Below are positions 25,649-32,439 of a DNA stretch of 64,000 nucleotides, one piece after another. The stretch is taken from the NCBI RefSeq assembly GCF_900115005.1, contig NZ_FOUY01000015.1, positions 1-64,000 of the forward strand, in the 5' to 3' direction. Source of the DNA: Pseudonocardia ammonioxydans. Its GTDB lineage: Bacteria > Actinomycetota > Actinomycetes > Mycobacteriales > Pseudonocardiaceae. Position 1 is the first letter of the stretch, and the number at the start of each line of letters is the position of its first letter. The notes under the pieces are model-generated. The model had not been told where the DNA came from, ran no database searches, and worked only from the letters and a program-made list of their open reading frames with translations. The position numbers and the translations under genes were made by a program.

Positions 25649-26650
25649 TCAGGCCGGGGCGGCGGTGCGGGCGGCGTCGAGGAAGCGTTCCAGCTCGCGG
25701 CGGGGATCCGGCCCGCACGGCTGGTAGACGATCTCGGTCACTCCGCGTGCGGCGAGGTCGTCGAGCGTGCGCCGGACGCCGTCGCGGGTTCCGCTGATCG
25801 TCGCCTGGTCCAGCAGGACGTGTCCGCCGGCGTCCCAGGCGGCGCGGTCGGCGTCGTTGAGTTCCACGCAGTGCCCGGAGTGCACGGCCAGGTGCCGTTC
25901 CCGCTCGGGCGTGCGTTCGACGGCGTCCATCCAGGCGTCGCCGCCGGGCAGGCCGCGGACGGCGTCGGGCCCGCCGAACTCGTAGGCGCCGTGGTAGGCC
26001 AGTGCCCAGCCGGGCCCGCCCGCGGCGCGGATCCGGTCGGAGCCTGCGGGCTCGGCGTCGTCGAGCACCGTGCCCCAGGCCAGGTATGCGACCCAGGAGT
26101 ACTCCGTCATGAACTCCGGTGTCTGCAGGGTGGCGTAGAGGCCGTCACCGAGCTCGCGGGCGACGGCGTCACCCTTGGGGCCGAGCGCACCGATGAGGAC
26201 CGGGACGTCGATGGGCCGGGCGGGGGAGTGGCCGTCGGGGTGCATCATCCGCATCCGGGCGCCCTCCCACTCGACGACCTCGCCGCGCAGCAGCGCGCGG
26301 TAGGTGCGGATGTAGGCGTCCATGAACCGCCAGGTGATCGCGCCGTAGCCCATGGCGCGGCGGCCGGTGAACCCGGTGCCGAACGAGACCGCCACCCGGC
26401 CGGGTGCGAGCGCGGCGAGGGTGGCCGTACCGGCGGCGTTGACCATGGGGTGACGCAGGCTCGGCACGAGGACGCCCGGGCCGAGCCCGATCCGGGTGGT
26501 CCGCTCGGCGGCGAGTGCGAGCGTCATCCAGACGTCCGGGCTCTGCTGCGGGGTGTCGTAGACCCAGGCGCGGTCGTAGCCGAGCTCCTCGGCGAGCGCG
26601 ATGTCGTCGGGCGAGCTCAGGCTCGTCGGGAAGGCGCACGACACCTGCAT
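25649..26650 (-). CDS. LLM-class flavin/F420-dependent oxidoreductase
   Basis: This 333-residue luciferase-like TIM barrel starts at ATG 26650. The opening MQVSCAFPTSLSSPDDIALA and the RIGLGPGVLVPSLRHP strand are typical. It is a clear paralogue of the LLM enzyme at 60780 (shared HRxWVYD/DRAWVYD, GTGFTG and VTEIVYQP segments). The cofactor may be FMN or F420. With the SMP-30 lactonase gene downstream it may act in oxidation of a cyclic ketone or similar compound. Confidence 0.85.
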   Translation of the reverse strand: MQVSCAFPTSLSSPDDIALAEELGYDRAWVYDTPQQSPDVWMTLALAAERTTRIGLGPGVLVPSLRHPMVNAAGTATLAALAPGRVAVSFGTGFTGRRAMGYGAITWRFMDAYIRTYRALLRGEVVEWEGARMRMMHPDGHSPARPIDVPVLIGALGPKGDAVARELGDGLYATLQTPEFMTEYSWVAYLAWGTVLDDAEPAGSDRIRAAGGPGWALAYHGAYEFGGPDAVRGLPGGDAWMDAVERTPERERHLAVHSGHCVELNDADRAAWDAGGHVLLDQATISGTRDGVRRTLDDLAARGVTEIVYQPCGPDPRRELERFLDAARTAAPA

Positions 26651-26762
26651 GACCGACCTCCTCGTGGTGCGCGTCACACGGCGCACCGAGCGCAGAGTCG
26701 TCGGAGGGGGAGTGCGGTGTCAAGCGTGGTCGGTCACGGTGTGGTCGCGGGCCCGGGAACGA

Positions 26763-26795
26763 GAAAATCCCCGGGCCGATGCCGGCCCGGGGATT
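26763..26795 (-). terminator. rho-independent terminator of tRNA cassette 1
   Basis: A 13-bp perfect stem (AATCCCCGGGCCG / CGGCCCGGGGATT) with a four-base loop is followed on the minus strand by TTTTC. It lies seven bases after the encoded CCA of tRNA-Val. Confidence 0.85.
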
Positions 26796-26802
26796 CCCGG
26801 TG

Positions 26803-26877
<75 letters not shown>

Positions 26878-26878
26878 G

Positions 26879-26950
26879 AGGCGGCGGCGGGAATCGAACC
26901 CGCGTACAGGGCTTTGCAGGCCCTTGCCTAAGCCACTCGGCCACGCCGCC
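26879..26950 (-). tRNA. tRNA-Cys(GCA), cassette 1
   Basis: Acceptor GGCGGCG/CGCCGCC, anticodon loop CTGCAAA and T-loop GGTTCGATTCC fold normally. No CCA is encoded. Its acceptor pair at position 6 is C-G, whereas cassette 2 has A-T, a compensated change. Confidence 0.95.
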
Positions 26951-26982
26951 GGATTCCCGGCTCGTGAAACGAGACCCGGCCG

Positions 26983-27055
26983 AGCGGACGACGGGACTCG
27001 AACCCGCGACCCTCACCTTGGCAAGGTGATGCGCTACCAGCTGCGCTACGTCCGC
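26983..27055 (-). tRNA. tRNA-Gly(GCC), copy 2, cassette 1
   Basis: The body sequence equals copy 1 at 22866, with anticodon loop TTGCCAA, but CCA is not encoded (the sequence after discriminator T is CGG). It is the first tRNA of the cassette. Confidence 0.95.
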
Positions 27056-27109
27056 ATTTCTCCGTACCGTTCCCGGAGCGTTTCCGCTCGTTCCCGGTGC
27101 GTTGTCAGA

Positions 27110-27115
27110 ACACTA
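27110..27115 (-). promoter_or_regulatory. likely -10 box of tRNA cassette 1
   Basis: On the minus strand TAGTGT lies inside ATAGTGTTCT, about 55 bases before tRNA-Gly. The same core precedes cassette 2, which supports a shared promoter. Confidence 0.45.
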
Positions 27116-27240
27116 TCGCACGGCCCGGAGCGTCCGACGAGGGGGTGGGGGTGACTCGTTCCCGCTGGTCATCGGGTGGACGGCGGTCCCGTGGTGGGGT
27201 CTTCGGGGTGGGCCCCTGGATCCGAAGGGTCCGGGAAACA

Positions 27241-27272
27241 GAAGATCCCCGGGCCGATGCCGGCCCGGGGAT
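27241..27272 (-). terminator. terminator of tRNA cassette 2
   Basis: A 12-bp stem (ATCCCCGGGCCG / CGGCCCGGGGAT, four-base loop) is nearly identical to the terminator of cassette 1, but with CTTCTG in place of TTTTC after it. Confidence 0.75.
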
Positions 27273-27280
27273 TCCCGGTC

Positions 27281-27355
<75 letters not shown>

Positions 27356-27356
27356 G

Positions 27357-27428
27357 AGGCGGAGGCGGGAATCGAACCCGCGTACAGGGCTTTGCAGGCC
27401 CTTGCCTAAGCCACTCGGCCACTCCGCC
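27357..27428 (-). tRNA. tRNA-Cys(GCA), cassette 2
   Basis: As in cassette 1 but with acceptor GGCGGAG/CTCCGCC. Both strands of the pair changed together, so the fold is preserved. No CCA is encoded. Confidence 0.95.
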
Positions 27429-27449
27429 GAGAACTGAGCGACTTCTCCG

Positions 27450-27522
27450 AGCGGACGACGGGACTCGAACCCGCGACCCTCACCTTGGCAAGGTGATGCG
27501 CTACCAGCTGCGCTACGTCCGC
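27450..27522 (-). tRNA. tRNA-Gly(GCC), copy 3, cassette 2
   Basis: Same body as the other two tRNA-Gly copies in the window. No CCA is encoded. It is the first tRNA of the second cassette. Confidence 0.95.
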
Positions 27523-27596
27523 GTGAGCACCGTGTTCCGGGCCGGGGAGGCATGCGCGATGTCTGCCCGGCTGTCCGTCCGCGGTGCGGTGAGAGA

Positions 27597-27602
27597 ACAC
27601 TA
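27597..27602 (-). promoter_or_regulatory. likely -10 box of tRNA cassette 2
   Basis: TAGTGT (minus strand, in CTAGTGTTCTC) lies about 75 bases before tRNA-Gly. It matches the element before cassette 1. Confidence 0.45.
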
Positions 27603-27700
27603 GCACCCGCCCCGAGGGGGACACACCCGCCCCCCTCTCCACCACCGCAGGTCCTCTCATGTGCGGAGATCGACTCCGCACGGCGGTGGAGTGCGTGGGA

Positions 27701-28129
27701 TCAGTCCTGGGCGGTGGTGTCGAGCAGGTCCGCGAGGGCGGCGTCGAAGTCCAGCCAGGAGTACTCCGAGGTGGCCGGGACGGCGTCGTAGGTCGCCTGC
27801 AGGAACTCCGAGAGGGTCTGCGCCGAGGTGGTGAACAGCGCGTGGCCGGAGGGGGAGGTCAGCTCGAGCTCGATCCGGGCCGGGTCGTCGCTCATCGGCT
27901 GCACCCGGACGTCGCCGGTGCCGGCGGAGTCCACCAGTCCGTCGGCGAGCAGGTCCCGGGCGAAGACCCAGTCGACGGTGGAGTCGTGCCCGGTCCGGAA
28001 CGAGGCCTGGACCGCGTAGGGGTCACGGCTCGTGTAGGACAGTTCGACCTTCACGGGCACGACCGGCGCGTCCGGAGCGATGAGCTCGAACATGGCCGTC
28101 GCCCGGATCGTCTTGGACTCGTCGCGCAT
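27701..28129 (-). CDS. ssgB: SsgA-like sporulation/cell-division regulator (SsgB type)
   Basis: This 142-residue protein matches the SsgA-like family throughout: FELIAPDAPVVPVKVELSY, SRDPYAVQASFRTG, and WVFARDLLADGL. The family is confined to morphologically complex actinobacteria, where SsgB recruits FtsZ to division sites; SsgA-like proteins also affect spore wall growth. SsgB is the member most widely kept outside Streptomyces, so this name is preferred. A 20-bp near-perfect palindrome lies 122 bases upstream, between this gene and a sigma factor gene. Confidence 0.85.
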   Translation of the reverse strand: MRDESKTIRATAMFELIAPDAPVVPVKVELSYTSRDPYAVQASFRTGHDSTVDWVFARDLLADGLVDSAGTGDVRVQPMSDDPARIELELTSPSGHALFTTSAQTLSEFLQATYDAVPATSEYSWLDFDAALADLLDTTAQD

Positions 28130-28250
28130 CGGTCATCCTCTTTCTGGGGGGGCGTTGCGTGGGGCGTCAGTCGGGAGAACGAGCCAGACGGCCTCGGGGT
28201 GACGGGTTCGATGCGCATCAACGTGGATCACCACGGGATGACGCCCGTTC

Positions 28251-28270
28251 GAGTCACACCGGTGTAACTC
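28251..28270. promoter_or_regulatory. 20-bp palindrome between ssgB and sigma factor gene
   Basis: GAGTCACACC and GGTGTAACTC form a 10+10 bp inverted repeat with one mismatched pair and an exact ACACCGGTGT core. It lies in the divergent region and could be the operator for a dimeric regulator of either gene. Confidence 0.6.
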
Positions 28271-28393
28271 CGTGCTGCGGGGATGCGGCTGAACGTGGCC
28301 GCGACGGCCCTGGCGTGTGAGGTGCGCGACGCGGCGCGACTACGCTCGACGAGGCGTCCGAACCGTTGGGGCGCGGACCTCGAAGAACGCGAC

Positions 28394-29122
28394 GTGAGGA
28401 CATCGCTGGTGGCAGGCATCGCCGACCCGCCGGACCCCCCGGAGCACGGGCGGCCCGGTGACGGTGCCGCACGCGCCGATGCCGCGCAGCGGGCCACCGC
28501 CCGTCGCGAGGACTCCGCCCGACGTGCGGAGGACGCGGTCGACGTGGGGCTCGTGCAACGCATCGTGGCCGGGGACTCCACCGCGCTGGGTGAGTTGTAC
28601 GACCGGTTCGGGCGGCAGGCGTACTCGCTGGCGCGACGGATCTGTGTGGACGACGGGCTGGCCGAGGACGTCGTCCAGGAGGTCTTCCTGGCGTTCTGGC
28701 GGGACCCGGCGCGGTTCGACCCGAACCGCGGACGCTTCGGGACGTGGCTGCTCACGCTGGTGCACCACAAGGCGGTCGACGCGGTCCGGCGCGAGAGCGT
28801 GATCCGGCGCCGCACCGTCCCGGCGGCCGAGGACGGCACGGAGTGGAACGCCCCGCCCGGGCCGGGGGCCGACGAGGGGGCCATCGGGTCCCTGGTCGCC
28901 GGCACGGTGCGGGACGCGCTGGGCCGCCTGCCCGCCGAGCAGCGCCAGGTGCTCGCGCTGGCGTACTACGGCGGGTACACCCAGCGCGAGGTCGCGGCGA
29001 AGATCGGGGTACCGCTGGGGACGGTGAAGTCGCGGATGTTCACCGGGGTGGCCCGGCTGCGGAACCTGCTGGGTCCGGTGGTCGGCGACCCCGACGGCGG
29101 CACGGCCGGAGGGATGTCGTGA
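28394..29122 (+). CDS. ECF RNA polymerase sigma factor (SigK-like)
   Basis: This 242-residue sigma factor is read from GTG 28394; the frame extends further upstream without similarity. Region 2 is clear (YDRFGRQAYSLARRICVDDG, VVQEVFLAFWRDPARFD), as is region 4 (LPAEQRQVLALAYYGGYTQREVA... GTVKSRM). The N-terminal 50 residues are an Arg/Ala/Asp-rich extension. It overlaps an RskA-type anti-sigma gene by four bases, so activity is probably held at the membrane and released by proteolysis or a redox signal, as in the SigK/RskA pair. Confidence 0.9.
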   Translation: MRTSLVAGIADPPDPPEHGRPGDGAARADAAQRATARREDSARRAEDAVDVGLVQRIVAGDSTALGELYDRFGRQAYSLARRICVDDGLAEDVVQEVFLAFWRDPARFDPNRGRFGTWLLTLVHHKAVDAVRRESVIRRRTVPAAEDGTEWNAPPGPGADEGAIGSLVAGTVRDALGRLPAEQRQVLALAYYGGYTQREVAAKIGVPLGTVKSRMFTGVARLRNLLGPVVGDPDGGTAGGMS

Positions 29123-30093
29123 ACGGCGAGGTCGGGTACGGCGACGGGACGCGCCCCTGCCCGATGGTCGAGCAGACCGTCGGGTGGGCGCTGCACGCGC
29201 TCGAGCCGGACGGGGAGGCTGCCGTCCTCGAGCACCTCCCGGGGTGCGCGGAGTGCCGCGGGGTCGCCGCGGACGTTGCCGGGGTCACCGTGGACCTGGC
29301 CACCGCGCTGCCGCAGGAGGACCCGCCGCCCCGGCTGCGCGAGTCGATCGTCGAGCAGGCCCGGCGGACCCCGCAGGTCGGCCGGGACGAGCGGCCGGCC
29401 CCGGGGGAGTTCCGCAGGCCGGCGGACGAGGGGCGCGGTCGTCCGGTCGCGCCGGACGCCGACCGCTCGCCCGTGTCCGTCCCGCCGCCGGACGCGGGCC
29501 GGCGGTCCGGGCCCGCTCACTCGTCGCGCCCCGCGCCGGGCGACGCCGGACGGGTTGCCGGAGAGCGCCGCCCGCCGGCCGGCCCCGGCCGCACCGGTGA
29601 GCGCCGTCGTCGGCGACGGTTGCTGGTCGCCGCGGTGGCCGTGGTCGCGGTCCTCGCCGGTGGCGGGGTCATGGCCGGGGAGATCCAGAGCCTGCGCGCC
29701 GAGCGTGATGCGAGTCTCGCGCAGGCGCAGCAGATGGAGGGCGTCCTGTCCGCGCTCGCCCGGCCGGGGACGCGGCACGCGTTCCTCGCGCCGCAGCCCG
29801 ACGCGGCCGCGGTCGCCGTGGTGCTCGTGGCCGACGGGCAGCGCGAGATCGTCCCGATGGGACTGGAGCCGAACCACACCGCCGAGCAGACCTACGTCCT
29901 GTGGGGCCTCGACGGTGACGCGAACCCGACGGCCGTCGGAACGTTCGACGTCCGCCCGGGAGCCGACGGACCGTTGTCAGTAGCATCGCTCGAAGGCGGG
30001 ACGTACGGCACGTATGCCGTCTCGCTGGAGCGAGGGCGGGAGGCACCCCCCGCACCCTCGGCAGTGGTCGCGGCTGGGCAGGTGGAGACCTGA
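29119..30093 (+). CDS. RskA-family membrane anti-sigma factor
   Basis: This 324-residue protein starts at GTG, overlapping the sigma gene stop. The cytosolic N-terminus has the anti-sigma zinc motif H-x3-C-x2-C (EHLPGCAEC). A long Pro/Arg linker follows, then one membrane helix (LLVAAVAVVAVLAGGGVMAG) and the extracellular anti-sigma-K domain (AAVAVVLVADGQREIVPMGL; YVLWGLDGD). It should sequester the preceding sigma factor until a signal outside the membrane is sensed. Confidence 0.88.
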   Translation: MNGEVGYGDGTRPCPMVEQTVGWALHALEPDGEAAVLEHLPGCAECRGVAADVAGVTVDLATALPQEDPPPRLRESIVEQARRTPQVGRDERPAPGEFRRPADEGRGRPVAPDADRSPVSVPPPDAGRRSGPAHSSRPAPGDAGRVAGERRPPAGPGRTGERRRRRRLLVAAVAVVAVLAGGGVMAGEIQSLRAERDASLAQAQQMEGVLSALARPGTRHAFLAPQPDAAAVAVVLVADGQREIVPMGLEPNHTAEQTYVLWGLDGDANPTAVGTFDVRPGADGPLSVASLEGGTYGTYAVSLERGREAPPAPSAVVAAGQVET

Positions 30094-30119
30094 GTACGAC
30101 GGAGCAGAACGACACCGGT

Positions 30120-30662
30120 GTGCCGGCGGTCGCGGGAGCGAAGCCGCGGCGCCGGTACACCGGCCTCCGCAAGTGGTTCCGGCGGACGAAGGTCCGCTAC
30201 CGGGCGTTCCGGGCCCGGGTGGCCCGCAACCCCGTGCTGGACACGACCTATCGCGTGACGGCCGGGGTCCTCGGCACCGCGATCGTGATCCTCGGCATCA
30301 TCGCGCTGCCCGCCCCCGGCCCGGGCTGGGCGATCATCTTCCTCGGCCTGGGTGTGCTCGCCGCCGAGTTCCACTGGGCCAAGCGCCTGCTGCACTGGGT
30401 CCGGGTGCGCTACGACGCCTGGGTGGCCTGGATGGGCCGCCAGACGCGGGTGGTCCAGCTGCTGGTGATGACGGCCATCCTGGGCACCGTCGCCGCCTGC
30501 GCCTGGCTCATGGGCATCTTCGGCACCGTCGGCGGCTGGGTCGGGCTCGACTGGCCGTGGCTCGAGTCGCCCTTCAAGGAGTACCTCGGGCCGCCGGCTC
30601 CGCCCGTCCCGCCGGTGCCCCCGGTCCCGCCGGCTCCGCCGCTGGTCACGCCGCCGCAGTGA
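30120..30662 (+). CDS. TIGR02611-type membrane protein
   Basis: This 180-residue protein has a basic N-terminus, two or three membrane helices including the diagnostic block ALPAPGPGWAIIFLGLGVLA, and a Pro/Val tail with PPVPPVP repeats. The family is widespread in actinobacteria and of unknown role. The start is GTG 30120; the upstream frame is open for nine more codons without a good start. It ends shortly before tRNA-Val, the left edge of the island. Confidence 0.75.
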   Translation: MPAVAGAKPRRRYTGLRKWFRRTKVRYRAFRARVARNPVLDTTYRVTAGVLGTAIVILGIIALPAPGPGWAIIFLGLGVLAAEFHWAKRLLHWVRVRYDAWVAWMGRQTRVVQLLVMTAILGTVAACAWLMGIFGTVGGWVGLDWPWLESPFKEYLGPPAPPVPPVPPVPPAPPLVTPPQ

Positions 30663-30723
30663 TCAAGGGCCACCCCCGTGAACGGGTGGGGGAGGGGCTG
30701 TGTAGAGTAAGTATCACCGCTGA

Positions 30724-30795
30724 GGGCGATTAGCTCAGGGGGAGAGCGCTTCGTTCACACCGAAGAGGTCACTGGTTCGATCCCAGTATCGCCCA
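30724..30795 (+). tRNA. tRNA-Val(CAC)
   Basis: Acceptor GGGCGAT/ATCGCCC, anticodon loop TTCACAC and T-arm GGTTCGATCCC fold well. No CCA is encoded. It marks the change from housekeeping genes to an island of conflict genes, and a possible integrase remnant faces it. This is the usual layout of an element integrated at a tRNA 3' end. Confidence 0.95.
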
Positions 30796-30801
30796 CAGTC
30801 A

Positions 30802-30847
30802 AAGGCCCTGGTCAGAGACTCATTTGAGAGTCTGGGACCAGGGCCTT
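30802..30847. terminator. long hairpin after tRNA-Val
   Basis: AAGGCCCTGGTC (30802-30813) pairs with GACCAGGGCCTT (30836-30847), and inside it AGACTC pairs with GAGTCT. That gives 18 pairs with a small internal loop. It probably ends the tRNA transcript and may also overlap the attachment site. Confidence 0.7.
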
Positions 30848-31467
30848 CGTCGTGTTCGGGGTCGCTGCCGGAGCATTCTCGGGGCATCCGCTTCAAATCG
30901 GATCGGGCACGGCTCCGTCATCATTATCGCCCGACTCGTCGTCGCGGTCGTCGAGCGCCCGGAGGATGCGCTCGCTGTTGTCGGTCCGCCGCGTGTAGAG
31001 ATCCAGGGTCGTCGGTGCGTTCGGCTCGTTCGACCAGCGGTCCCGCTCCGCGCTCGCGGGCGCCCTCGCCGAGCACCATGCCGACATGGGCTCGCGGCGG
31101 TGACGCCGAGGCAGATCCGTTGGGTGAACGGCTCCCGCACGTCGAGCACGTCCTTGGACGGCTCCTGCAGGTAGCCATGGGCTGCGAACAGGGCGGCGCG
31201 GCCCTGATCCGCATGGGCGATCCCGTCCCCGGCACGGGCGTCGACCGTGACGGGGACGGCGTTGGCTGCCCGGCGCCTGACGCGTGGATCTTGCACTGCG
31301 AACGGCCCCTCGTTCGGTTCTTCCGGGCCGGAGAGAGATGTGCAGAAGGTTCCCTTCTGCGGTCGCGACGGCGCGACCAGACGATCTCGCGAACGAGGGC
31401 GCCCGCATACTTCGGGGACGCCGGGAGCGCAGCGCCGAGGCACTCCATGACGTGAAGACCGGCGGGG
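30848..31467. other. gene-poor stretch with decayed coding sequence
   Basis: No intact gene is seen. Several minus-strand frames show broken coding-like sequence. The stretch at 30893-31070 resembles the end of a tyrosine recombinase and is listed separately. The rest looks like frameshifted remains of the same gene. Confidence 0.5.
30893..31070 (-). pseudogene. possible C-terminal remnant of a tyrosine recombinase
   Basis: The minus-strand frame ends with PNAPTTLDLYTRRTDNSERI followed by LRALDD. This resembles the last helix region of actinobacterial phage-type integrases (TTLDLYxH/R, just around the catalytic Tyr). Upstream frames are shifted and lack the Arg-His-x-x-Arg box. Facing a tRNA gene, a dead integrase is a sensible reading. 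The evidence is one short segment, so confidence is low. Confidence 0.35.
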
Positions 31468-32262
31468 TCAGTACTCGGCAGTGACGTCCCGTGCGCCGCC
31501 GCTCGGCATGAGCGACAGGAGGTCGAAGTCGGCGATGTCCCTGTACGGGACCAGCTCGCGGCCCGCACCGAAGGTGCGGGGCATCTGCAGCTTGATGTTG
31601 CGCCCGGGCTTGCGCTTGCGCGAGAACCGGTGCCGGAGGTCTCGTTCGGCCTGAGTGATGTCGACGTGGCGGGCCTCGACGACCTGCAGCACGTGGCAGT
31701 CGGGGTTCGTGAGGTGCTGCCGCCCCCGAGCGTCCGTGCCGTGACCGAGCTTCACCCAGTTCTGCCAGGCGACGAGGTAGAGACGCTGGGGAGCATCGGC
31801 ACGTGACTCCCACGAGCGCGAGGTCGGGTCCATGCGCAGGGAGCCCAGGACCTGCTTCTTCCAGGGGGCGAGATAGGCGGCGCGCTCCTGCCCCCGGAGA
31901 GCGCGCTCACGTGCATTGCGAGGGCGCTGTGCCTTGGGAAGTGCCTCGGCGAACCGGCGAAGGGCATCGACGTGCGCTGACACGGTCTCGGCAGTCTGGG
32001 GCCCCCGGTAGGTCCGTGGACGGACGTACTCCCCGGTGACGCGGTCGTCGACGACTTCCAGCGCCTCCGCCACCGCCACGATGTTGTCCAGGAGCCGGAG
32101 GAACACTCCCTCCTTGTCCTCCAACTCTTCTCCGGACGTGTCGAGAACGTCGTCGACGGCGGCGGCGAGCGAGCGCAGCACCAGGTCGTTGAGGAAGGAG
32201 AAGACGTCGGCGTCGACGGTCTCCACGCGCCGACTCCGCGTCCGGTCCACTGCGATAGTCAT
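31468..32262 (-). CDS. GIY-YIG/T5orf172-like protein of the island
   Basis: This 264-residue protein starts at ATG 32262. The first 120 residues are helical and acidic. The C-terminal half resembles T5orf172/MUG113 members of the GIY-YIG nuclease superfamily: LYLV (161-164) and VKLG (170-173) in place of GIY and YIG, an Arg in TDARGRQ, and the candidate catalytic Glu206 in QAERDLRHRF. Proteins of this type occur in phages and conflict islands. It is convergent with the decayed integrase region and divergent from the nuclease-helicase pair. Activity is uncertain because the motifs deviate. Confidence 0.5.
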   Translation of the reverse strand: MTIAVDRTRSRRVETVDADVFSFLNDLVLRSLAAAVDDVLDTSGEELEDKEGVFLRLLDNIVAVAEALEVVDDRVTGEYVRPRTYRGPQTAETVSAHVDALRRFAEALPKAQRPRNARERALRGQERAAYLAPWKKQVLGSLRMDPTSRSWESRADAPQRLYLVAWQNWVKLGHGTDARGRQHLTNPDCHVLQVVEARHVDITQAERDLRHRFSRKRKPGRNIKLQMPRTFGAGRELVPYRDIADFDLLSLMPSGGARDVTAEY

Positions 32263-32439
32263 GCCGCTCCCAGGCCGTCCGATCTCTCCGGCCATTCGCG
32301 TACACCGCTTAGGCCGTTACGGAGGCGGCGCGAGGGCCGTTCGGCCTACTCAATACTGCTGAAGACCCGTGGGAACCGGTAATCGCGGCGGCCGGCCGGC
32401 GATGGGACAGGTGACAGTTCCGGCCGAGGGGAGCAGGGA

